Shown piece after piece: positions 16,776 through 24,066 of a DNA stretch of 64,000 bases; the stretch's first letter is position 1, and the number at the start of each line of letters is the position of its first letter. Location: the NCBI GenBank assembly GCA_014240375.1, contig JAAZXB010000008.1:72430-136429 (forward strand), written 5' to 3'. Below the pieces are notes generated by a model that worked only from the letters and a program-made list of their open reading frames with translations, ran no database searches and was not told where the DNA came from. This stretch comes from Planctomycetota bacterium (lineage in GTDB: Bacteria > Planctomycetota > UBA8108 > UBA1146). Both the position numbers and the translations under genes were made by a program.

Positions 16776-18089
16776 ATGACGAACTCGATGATGATTTTCA
16801 TACTGATTGCCGCCCTCGAAGCGCCGAGCCCGATGGCGTTACCCAATGGTGAGATGGCCTTGCCCGATGGTGAGATGGCCTTGCCCGATGGTGAGATGGC
16901 CTTGCCCGCTGATGAACCGGACTGGAGCCAGGCGATCGAGGCCTCCCTCTCGACGCTGGTCTCCCATCAGGAGTCGATGGAAGCTGCCGAATCCAAGGGA
17001 AAGAAGCAGGTCGAAGTTCGAGAATGGCCCTATGAAGGTGTTTACCGCGAAGGAGGGCAGATTCCTCCCGGCTATCGGGTCGGTGGAACCGCCATCGTGA
17101 TGCGTTCCTTGATCGAAGTTCCAGGTCTAAAAAAGGATTCGCAAAGAGTCGATTCCGTGATGCGAGGACTCTCTTTCCTGCTACAGGAATCACTGCGCGC
17201 ACCGCGAATGGGTAGCGGCTTCAGCGGTGGCTACGATGTTCGCGACTGGGGGCACATCGAAAGCCTGGAGACGATTCTCCGGATGCAAGAACTCAAAGTG
17301 GTCCCGAGAAAACTGCAGAAACCATGTCATGAACTGGTGGAGAAACTGATCTCCACGCTGATCGAGAATGAGATCCCCGGCGGTGGTTGGAACTACTCCC
17401 GCCGGCGCCGGGCGGGAGCATCGAGTCCCGCTTCCCCCTTCATGACAGCACCAGCAGTGATGGCACTGATGAGAGCCAGAGATCGAGGATACAAGTTTGA
17501 CCTTGCTGTGATCGATCGGGGTCTCGACACACTCGAAGCCGCTCGGCTCGAGAGTGGCGCCTTTCAGTACTCGACCAATCCTGCCCGTGTCACGGGAGAG
17601 GGTTTCGAGGCGGTTCAGGGTGCCTGCGCGCGGATGGCTGTGAGTGAAACTGCGCTGTGGTTGGCCGGCCGTGCCGATCAAAAGAGAGTCCGATCTGCGG
17701 TCGACGCATTCCTTGAACACTGGGAATGGCTCGAAAAGCGGCGCGCTCAAACGGGCACTCACAATCCACCGTACTACATCGCTCCCTACTACTTCTTCTA
17801 TGCCCACACCCACGCTGCCAGGGCATTGCAGGCTCTTCCGCAAGAAGATCGAGAGCCACTACGTCAGCGAATCCTCGCTCGATTGTGGCAGGTAAGGGGT
17901 GAAGATGGTTCGTGGAATGATCGGGTCTTCCCACGCAGTTCTTCCTACGGCACCGCAATGACGATTCTCGCCTTTCGTGCACCGGAGAGTCCGCTACCGA
18001 AGGTGATGAAGCCAAAAGTTCTGAAGCCTGAACAGACCTTGAAGGAGATCCCGGCGGAGCGGAAGCCCAGCTCCGGCACTGCCCTCTAG
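16776..18089 (+). CDS. Exported alpha-alpha-toroid (prenyltransferase/squalene-oxidase repeat) protein
   Basis: 437 residues with a short N-terminal hydrophobic stretch (SMMIFILIAALEAPSP), four 7-residue MALPDGE-type repeats, and then helical repeats typical of the terpenoid cyclase/protein prenyltransferase toroid: RGLSFLLQES, GGWNYSRRRR, TAPAVMALMRARD, ESGAFQYS, ETALWLAGRAD, and a final GSWNDRVFP-SSYGTAMTILAF. The catalytic DXDD of squalene-hopene cyclase and a farnesyltransferase zinc site are not seen, so enzyme activity is unlikely or different; in planctomycetes such proteins are mostly of unknown function. Start follows AAGGGGAGTCCC. Ends convergently with the next gene, sharing CTAG. 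Confidence 0.78.
   Translation: MTNSMMIFILIAALEAPSPMALPNGEMALPDGEMALPDGEMALPADEPDWSQAIEASLSTLVSHQESMEAAESKGKKQVEVREWPYEGVYREGGQIPPGYRVGGTAIVMRSLIEVPGLKKDSQRVDSVMRGLSFLLQESLRAPRMGSGFSGGYDVRDWGHIESLETILRMQELKVVPRKLQKPCHELVEKLISTLIENEIPGGGWNYSRRRRAGASSPASPFMTAPAVMALMRARDRGYKFDLAVIDRGLDTLEAARLESGAFQYSTNPARVTGEGFEAVQGACARMAVSETALWLAGRADQKRVRSAVDAFLEHWEWLEKRRAQTGTHNPPYYIAPYYFFYAHTHAARALQALPQEDREPLRQRILARLWQVRGEDGSWNDRVFPRSSSYGTAMTILAFRAPESPLPKVMKPKVLKPEQTLKEIPAERKPSSGTAL
16832..16915. repeat. 21-bp in-frame tandem repeat, four copies
   Basis: Units start at 16832, 16853, 16874 and 16895. The middle two are identical and the outer two are diverged. They encode MALPDGE-type repeats right after the signal-like segment of the toroid protein. 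Confidence 0.88.
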
Positions 18090-19282
18090 CGGACCAGTTG
18101 CTCACGCAGGGTACGGACGAAGAGACCCACATCGGTCACGATCCCCAGCGCCTGTGCCGATCCTCGATCGGCCAGTTTGGTAGCCACCGCCGGATGGATA
18201 TCGACACACACCAGCGGCACATTCCCCGGCAACATGTTGCCGACTCCGATTCCATGGAGCATCGAGGCCAGGATGATGACCAGTCCCGCATCCAGTAACT
18301 GCGACGCATAACGATCCTGCGCTTCGATGAGATCCATCACCGTCTCCGGCAAGGGACCGTCATCTCGGATCGACCCCGCCAGCACGAATGGAACCTGCCG
18401 CTCGACCAGGGCATGCATCAATCCATCTTTGAGGACCCCGGATGCGACGGCTGCCTCGATGGACCCCTGCTCTCGAATCCGGTTGATGGCTCTCATGTGG
18501 TGAGAATGGCCATGATCGACCACGCTTCCATCGGAGACCGATACACCGAGGCTGGTGCCGTACAATTGTGTTTCGATATCGTGAACTGCCAGTGCATTTC
18601 CACTCAGTACTGCATCGACCCAGCCTGCTGTAGCCAGTTGAGCCAGATCGTTGGCGGCGCCGGTGTGAACGACCACGGGTCCCGGTACCCATACGATCTT
18701 CTTGCCCGATTTCCGAGCGGCTCTGGCCAGCTCGACCACCGCCCGAATCTGAACCTCGGCTCGCCTCTCGGAGGAAACATCGTTGGACATGAAGGCAAAT
18801 GCAGGGCGAGTCTCTGTCGCGCTTTCGGCGAGCAACCGCACACCGTCCATGCCGATCACCACTTCATCGCCGACCTGCACGTCTCGCAACTTGGTACAGG
18901 CAAGGGCTCCATCCCGACGAGTGATGCAGCCATCCATTCGCTGCTGAGGGAGGAATTGCCAGACCCCTCCATCCAGTACCTCGGTCTGGTGGTGAGTGGT
19001 GCTGTAGAACCCTTCCGGGGCGACTCCAGCGGCACTGGCTTTCTGCCACTGGACCGGAAGTTCCGACGGATCCTCGAATCCAAGTGCGATCAGAGCCGCG
19101 AGCAGCCGTTGCCCAGCAGCCTCATCGGCAGAAGTGACGAGGATTTGCAAATCCTCGTCTGTCAGTCGAATCACCTCGACCTCGCCACTGTGCTTTCCTG
19201 CGGCATGAAATGCGGCAGTCAGCAATGAGCGAAGGTCTCCTCCCGCAGCAGCAGACAGTTTTTTTTCGAAAGTAGCGGACAT
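18086..19282 (-). CDS. LOR/SDH-type (TIGR00300) protein, candidate ornithine cyclodeaminase
   Basis: 398 residues matching the TIGR00300/LOR-SDH bifunctional-enzyme conserved family. Members in methanogens, and the C-terminal part of cyanobacterial AgrE/ArgZ, convert ornithine to proline with NAD. Recognisable stretches are STTHHQTEV, QQRMDGCI, the MSNDVSSERR region, VVHTGAA, GWVDAVLSGNALAVHDIE and the C-terminal HGIGVGNMLPGNVPLVCVDI, which look like the dinucleotide-binding half. The family call is fairly firm; the substrate is inferred from characterised members. It is monocistronic, convergent with the toroid gene and divergent from the kinase operon 63 bases away. Confidence 0.72.
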   Translation of the reverse strand: MSATFEKKLSAAAGGDLRSLLTAAFHAAGKHSGEVEVIRLTDEDLQILVTSADEAAGQRLLAALIALGFEDPSELPVQWQKASAAGVAPEGFYSTTHHQTEVLDGGVWQFLPQQRMDGCITRRDGALACTKLRDVQVGDEVVIGMDGVRLLAESATETRPAFAFMSNDVSSERRAEVQIRAVVELARAARKSGKKIVWVPGPVVVHTGAANDLAQLATAGWVDAVLSGNALAVHDIETQLYGTSLGVSVSDGSVVDHGHSHHMRAINRIREQGSIEAAVASGVLKDGLMHALVERQVPFVLAGSIRDDGPLPETVMDLIEAQDRYASQLLDAGLVIILASMLHGIGVGNMLPGNVPLVCVDIHPAVATKLADRGSAQALGIVTDVGLFVRTLREQLVR

Positions 19283-19313
19283 GAAGAGACTATTTCCTGT
19301 GCTTCCGGCCAGA

Positions 19314-19334
19314 GTCCCGTCACCCTGTCGGGAC
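19314..19334. promoter_or_regulatory. Inverted repeat between divergent genes
   Basis: GTCCCG (19314-19319) and CGGGAC (19329-19334) are separated by nine bases in the short gap between the LOR/SDH gene and the kinase gene. It could be an operator for either promoter. The arms are short and chance is possible. Confidence 0.25.
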
Positions 19335-19345
19335 CGCAGGATAGC

Positions 19346-21121
19346 ATGGCCACGTGCTCAGGCGAGAAGTCCCGACCGCTTCTCTCAGGAAAGGGGTCTC
19401 ACTTGCTTCCCAGTCGAAGGCTCTCCCCCGGCGACACCACCGACGCGGGAAGTTCACACGATGAGACCCGGCCATTGAAAACTCCTCGCCTCGACAAGAT
19501 CGGCTCCTTCTCCATCGAAGAAAAGATCGGCGAAGGCGGAATGGGAGTGGTTTACCGTGCCCGTGATCCACGGTTGCAGAGAACCGTTGCCATCAAGAGA
19601 ATCCACCCTCGCTTGCAGGAGAGCGTCGACATCCGTGAGAGGTTTCTCACCGAGGCGCGCGCGATCGCTGCCGTCAGTCACCCAAACATCGGTCAGATTC
19701 ACGCCATCCACGAGGACGAGGATCCTCCTTACCTGGTGATGGAGTTTCTCGAGGGGCCCAGTTTCGAGATCCAGGTCGAGAAACAAGGCCCCATGTCATC
19801 TGCAGCAACGATTCGCGTCGCCATCTCTGCCGCACGAGCACTTCGTGCTGCCGTCAGAAGCGGCATCATCCACCGAGATGTGAAACCTTCGAACTTGCTG
19901 CAGGACTCTCGCGGAGTCGTCAAACTGGTGGACTTCGGACTGGCCGGAAACCTCGGCGAGAATCCTCAGGACGAACCAGAGTTTCTTTGCACTCCTCAGT
20001 ATGGATCCCCCGAACAGATCCAGGGCTGGGCTCTCGACGAACGCTCCGATATCTATAGTCTCGGCGCAACGCTGTTTCATCTGCTCACGGGCAAGCCTCC
20101 CTTTGAAAGAGACTCTCGGGTTGACTTGATGGTCGCCCAGGTCAACGAGCCCGCCAGATCTCCAGCCGCTCTTCGTTCAGGCATCCATCCTGAACTGGCA
20201 CTGCTGGTCCTTCGAATGCTGGAAAAGCGTCCGGAGGATCGACCACACGACCATGGAGCATTACTTTCGGAACTGGAACAGTTGCAACTGAAGATCGATC
20301 CTCCCGTCAGAACTCGACTCTCCGTCCTACAACTCTCGATGGCCGTGACGCTGCTCCTCTGTGCCATCCTGCTGGGGACCTATTGGCCCGGTCGAGCGGT
20401 CGAAACTGGCATTCAGGTCGATGGAACTCTGCGAGGAATCCTCTCCAGTTCATCTCCCTACGAACTTCTCTCCTACGATTTCGGAGAAGACGGAGATCGG
20501 ATCGAACGCTTCTTCAGATACCCAGCCCTCCCTGAACTCGCAGGAGGACATGTCCAGATTGCCCCGGTGGTGCGCGACGGATCATTGCTATGGGCCAACG
20601 ATTCGCGCGCCATCTCCTTCCCCTACCTGAAGGAATTACGCAGATGGCGCATCGATGGATTGCGTTGTCTCGGGACTCCCGATCTTGAGTTGAGAACCGG
20701 TCAAGATCCGGAACGACCCGGGGATCGGCTACGGATAGGCCTGGCGGTAGGTCGCAGAATCGCTCCACGCATCGAGGCACTTCGGGGCGGGGTTCCGGTG
20801 GCGATCGAGGTGGAACTACAGTCGCAACTGGCATTCATCCAGGAAGGAATCGACCATTCCATCACCCTGGAACGAAGACCCTCCGACGATCCGAAGCGTG
20901 CCCGGTTCCGCCTGCAGATTTCGCGCCAGGAGGACCCCGCGAATCTCGTCTCCACTGTGACCTTCACTCTGCCCGTCGATGCAATTCCACGAGGGGCTCC
21001 GGCGATTCGCTGTGAAGGAGACCTGGCGCGCTGGAACACTCGCATCGGCCAGGTGGAAATCCTTGGCCTCCTCGACCGCGACCGCATCCTGAGAAGTTGG
21101 AATCAGGGGGGGGGACCTTGA
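19346..21121 (+). CDS. Membrane-bound Ser/Thr protein kinase
   Basis: 591 residues. A Hanks-type kinase domain covers about 55-315: Gly-loop GEGGMGVVYRA, Lys in VAIKRI, catalytic loop IIHRDVKPSNLL, DFG in KLVDFGLAG, YGSPEQ in the activation segment, and SDIYSLGATLFHLLTGKPPF. All catalytic residues are present. A single membrane helix follows (LSMAVTLLLCAILLGTYW) and then about 235 residues of presumably extracytoplasmic beta-rich sequence with no recognised sensor motif (no PASTA). Its stop overlaps the start of the FHA-sigma-54 activator by TTGA, so the activator is the obvious candidate partner. The start at 19346 is not strongly supported by a ribosome site. Confidence 0.9.
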   Translation: MATCSGEKSRPLLSGKGSHLLPSRRLSPGDTTDAGSSHDETRPLKTPRLDKIGSFSIEEKIGEGGMGVVYRARDPRLQRTVAIKRIHPRLQESVDIRERFLTEARAIAAVSHPNIGQIHAIHEDEDPPYLVMEFLEGPSFEIQVEKQGPMSSAATIRVAISAARALRAAVRSGIIHRDVKPSNLLQDSRGVVKLVDFGLAGNLGENPQDEPEFLCTPQYGSPEQIQGWALDERSDIYSLGATLFHLLTGKPPFERDSRVDLMVAQVNEPARSPAALRSGIHPELALLVLRMLEKRPEDRPHDHGALLSELEQLQLKIDPPVRTRLSVLQLSMAVTLLLCAILLGTYWPGRAVETGIQVDGTLRGILSSSSPYELLSYDFGEDGDRIERFFRYPALPELAGGHVQIAPVVRDGSLLWANDSRAISFPYLKELRRWRIDGLRCLGTPDLELRTGQDPERPGDRLRIGLAVGRRIAPRIEALRGGVPVAIEVELQSQLAFIQEGIDHSITLERRPSDDPKRARFRLQISRQEDPANLVSTVTFTLPVDAIPRGAPAIRCEGDLARWNTRIGQVEILGLLDRDRILRSWNQGGGP

Positions 21122-22989
21122 GCACTAGCCTCCACATCTGTACCTCTGCCGGCGCCTTTCAGGTGATTGAAATCTCGACCGAACAGGCCAAAGAAGGCGG
21201 ACTCATCATCGGCCGTGATCCGGCAGCGGATGTGACCATCGACGATGGGGCGGCGAGCCGATTTCACGCCCGCTTGAGCTGCAGGGGTCAGCGCTGGTAT
21301 GTGGTCGACCTGGAGTCATCCAACGGCACTTATCTCAACAATGATCCGATTCGAGAATCGGAACTGGCACCGGGCGACTTGCTCGCCATCGGAGACTGTG
21401 AGATTCGACTTGAAGCAGCGATCTCGACGGCATCGGAATCGGTTTCCAGAACCCAGGTGGTTCATCGAATCGAGGTGGCTCCCGAAGATCTGGACGGAAA
21501 GCGATCTGGCCAGGTGCTCGGGGCGCTGCACTCCTGTGCTCCACTGCTTGGCCGCTCAGCCGAGGAGAACTCGGCGCGCCTTGAAAAAGGTCTGCGGTTG
21601 CTGGTTGAAGGGATCGATGCGGACCGGGGTGCCATCTTGATCAGTGAAGAAGATGGCTGGCTCTGCCGCTCTGCATGGTCTCGCGGCGGAACCCCCATGC
21701 ATGGATTCGTACTGAGTCACACGATTCATAGCGAAGTGATGCAATCGCGGCGAGCCGTGATTTCGCGGGATACCACCGAAGATCTGCGCTTCGCAGACCG
21801 CCGTAGCGTCGTCGGCGATGAGATTCGATCGGTGATCGCTGCTCCGATCCTGGTCCACGATGGCATCGGTGGGATCCTCTACCTCGATCGCCTGGATGGA
21901 GACCAACGGCCCTTCGGGAATGAAGAACTGTGGGGCGCGGGAGTCGCTGCAGGCATCATCGGGGCCAGCTTCTCGGTCGGAAAAGATCTGATCGAACTAT
22001 CTACCGATCGTGAAGAACTGGTTCGAACGGTGATCGACTCGATGCCCATCATCGGTAGTTCATCTCAGATCGAGCAGGTTCGTAACTTCATCCGCAAAAC
22101 AGCGCCTACCGATGGAACAGTGCTGATCCGGGGAGAAACCGGCACCGGGAAGGAACTGGTCGCCCGGGCGATTCACTACCAGGGAAGTCGGGCAGCGGCT
22201 CCCTTCATAGCCATGAACTGTGCAGCCATTCCAGAAAACCTGGTCGAAAGTGAACTGTTCGGCCACGAGAAAGGTGCCTTCACCGGTGCCGACCAGCAAA
22301 AGCCCGGCAAGTTCGAGGCGGGATCGGGAGGTACGGTCTTCCTCGATGAGATCGGTGAGTTGCCCACCTCTGCTCAGTCCAAGATGCTCAGGTTACTCGA
22401 GGAGAAGAGGCTGGAGAGAGTCGGGGGCAACAACTCCATCGACGTCGATGTGAGGATCGTCGCCGCCACCCACCGAGATCTACAAGAGGAGGTGGCACAG
22501 GGACGCTTCAGAGAAGACCTCTACTACCGGCTTGCGGTGCTCGAGGTAGTGGTACCGCCGCTGCGGGATCGACCCAGTGACATCGACTTGCTGGCGGAAC
22601 ACTTTCTCGATCTCTGCTGCGGGAGAAGTCCCCAGCGCAAGCAACTCTCTCCGGATGCCATGACTGCATTGCGATTGCATTCTTGGCCTGGAAATGTTCG
22701 CCAGTTGAGGAATGTCATCGAAAGTGCCGTGATTCTGGCTCCAGCGACCTTGCTGGAGGTCGATGATCTTCGTCTAGATCACACCGCATCGCGGAAACCA
22801 GGAGTAGACTCCACCGCTCAGTGGCAACCGATCTCGTTGAAGGAACTGGAGAAAGATCACATCTCGCGGGTGCTCGATCATGTGAACTGGAACAAGAAGC
22901 GCGCCGCTGAGCTCCTCGGAATCGAGCGCTCGACTCTCTACTCGAGGATTCGCAACCTGCAACTGGAGCCGAGAGAGGGTACCTCATGA
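21118..22989 (+). CDS. FHA-GAF-AAA+ sigma-54-dependent transcriptional activator
   Basis: 623 residues in four domains. The N-terminal FHA (about 20-100) has GRDPAADV, SRFHARL and SSNGTYLNN, the phosphothreonine-binding pattern. A GAF domain (about 150-295) follows. The AAA+ domain has GETGTGKE, canonical GAFTGA, TVFLDEIG and the arginine-finger region. A Fis-type HTH ends the protein (KKRAAELLGIERSTLYSRI). There is no receiver domain, so input is expected from Ser/Thr phosphorylation and GAF ligands. The TTG start at 21118, right after a G-run, overlaps the kinase stop by four bases; a longer TTG start at 21097 is less likely. The next gene overlaps by ATGA. The position beside gspD suggests control of the T2SS genes (inference). 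Confidence 0.9.
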   Translation: MSTSLHICTSAGAFQVIEISTEQAKEGGLIIGRDPAADVTIDDGAASRFHARLSCRGQRWYVVDLESSNGTYLNNDPIRESELAPGDLLAIGDCEIRLEAAISTASESVSRTQVVHRIEVAPEDLDGKRSGQVLGALHSCAPLLGRSAEENSARLEKGLRLLVEGIDADRGAILISEEDGWLCRSAWSRGGTPMHGFVLSHTIHSEVMQSRRAVISRDTTEDLRFADRRSVVGDEIRSVIAAPILVHDGIGGILYLDRLDGDQRPFGNEELWGAGVAAGIIGASFSVGKDLIELSTDREELVRTVIDSMPIIGSSSQIEQVRNFIRKTAPTDGTVLIRGETGTGKELVARAIHYQGSRAAAPFIAMNCAAIPENLVESELFGHEKGAFTGADQQKPGKFEAGSGGTVFLDEIGELPTSAQSKMLRLLEEKRLERVGGNNSIDVDVRIVAATHRDLQEEVAQGRFREDLYYRLAVLEVVVPPLRDRPSDIDLLAEHFLDLCCGRSPQRKQLSPDAMTALRLHSWPGNVRQLRNVIESAVILAPATLLEVDDLRLDHTASRKPGVDSTAQWQPISLKELEKDHISRVLDHVNWNKKRAAELLGIERSTLYSRIRNLQLEPREGTS

Positions 22990-23759
22990 TTTCTTTGGTA
23001 CTTTCCTGCTGGATCGGATTGCTGGTGCCGTTGCCACAATCGAATCAATCGGTGATTCCCGCCGGTCTGATTCCCGCGGGCTTCCTATTGCAGGGCTGGA
23101 GCCTGGCCACCGATCAGTCAGTCATCCTGGAGAGTCCAATCCTTGGCCACCGATCGATCCCGCTGCTGCGACCGCTGCACCTCTCCTCCCCATCCAGTGC
23201 TTTGATTCTGAGAGCGGAGTTGAAGTCGAAAGGGATCGAGTTGAAGCCGATCCGCAAGGGATTGGCGCGAGGTCCCCACTGGGCCACCACCGATCCCGAC
23301 AGCGAGCCGCCGTTGGCGCGCTACCAGATCCGTGTGATCGCACTGCAGCACCTGGATCCTGAACCGATCTGCCAATTGCTACGTGAAGACGCACGCAAGA
23401 GGGAGCAGGAGATCGGAGCCCTCGACCGTTACAGCCGTTTTGTCGCCGATCCAAGAACCGGCTCGGTCGTCATCTCCTGTACCTCCCCTCGCCGTCTCGA
23501 ACAGTACCTGAAATTGGTCTCGGCAGCGGACTGCCCCCCGGTGGCGGGAACCCATCGGCCGGTGCTACGCAATTGGGCCACTCGCTTTGGCCGCGCCAAG
23601 GAGCTCGCCCTCGAGCTGGATCGAGCCTGGGAAGAGCGTGGCGGGCAGTCGATTCACGTGGTCACGCACCAGGCTTCCAACAGCTTGATGATCCGGGTCC
23701 CCAAACACCTCTGGCCGGCGGTAGAGAAACTCCTCGATGAACTCGATCGACCTTCCTGA
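22986..23759 (+). CDS. Secretin N-domain (GspD N1/NolW-like) protein
   Basis: 257 residues with a weak N-terminal hydrophobic segment. Two modules resemble the short alpha-beta N-domains of secretins: one from RYQIRVIALQHLDPEPICQL to TGSVVISCTSPRRLEQYL, another from GRAKELALELDRAWEERG to NSLMIRVPKHLWPAVEKLLD. There is no secretin beta-barrel domain. It overlaps the activator gene by four bases and is followed by full-length gspD, so it may be an accessory periplasmic partner of the secretin. Function is inferred from domain type only. Confidence 0.65.
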   Translation: MISLVLSCWIGLLVPLPQSNQSVIPAGLIPAGFLLQGWSLATDQSVILESPILGHRSIPLLRPLHLSSPSSALILRAELKSKGIELKPIRKGLARGPHWATTDPDSEPPLARYQIRVIALQHLDPEPICQLLREDARKREQEIGALDRYSRFVADPRTGSVVISCTSPRRLEQYLKLVSAADCPPVAGTHRPVLRNWATRFGRAKELALELDRAWEERGGQSIHVVTHQASNSLMIRVPKHLWPAVEKLLDELDRPS

Positions 23760-24066
23760 GAGCCCCCTCCTCCGATTATTCTGTTCGATTTCCCTACACT
23801 CTCTACCCCAGATCAGCCAACCACCTCCATTGGATGGTTACCGGAATATCCATAACTCCCTTTAGAAAATAAAGTTGTGGAACTTGCCCGGTTGGCATGG
23901 ACGGGCATTTCATTTGCGTAATGATGGTCAGACCCGTGTTTCCTCGTGGATTGAGGAACCGAGAGGTCGAAGCCGAGGCCTCTTGTTGGACCATCCCGCC
24001 AGGAGAATCCGGGATCTCCCCGAAAGAGAATCCCCGATCCAGCCGATCAAGGAAGAAGGAGCAGCC
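23760..24066. other. Upstream region of gspD
   Basis: 307 bases without a gene. It carries a sigma-54-type promoter candidate at 23903-23917. The gspD reading frame stays open back to 23875, but the ATG at 24067 has the ribosome site. No clear terminator hairpin follows the preceding stop, so read-through from the kinase operon is possible. Confidence 0.55.
23903..23917 (+). promoter_or_regulatory. Candidate sigma-54 promoter upstream of gspD
   Basis: GGGCATTTCATTTGC carries the -24 GG and -12 GC with ten bases between, plus GGCA and TTTGC around them (consensus TGGCAC-N5-TTGC). It predicts a leader of about 140 bases before the gspD ATG. The match is good but not perfect, and a site this short can occur by chance. 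Confidence 0.5.

Noticed and set aside
16776-18089. Squalene-hopene cyclase
   Set aside because: The toroid repeats are present but the length (437) is too short and the DXDD catalytic motif is missing.
23892-23906. Another sigma-54-like site, TGGCATGGACGGGC
   Set aside because: GG and GC are nine bases apart, not ten; the neighbouring site at 23903 has the right spacing.
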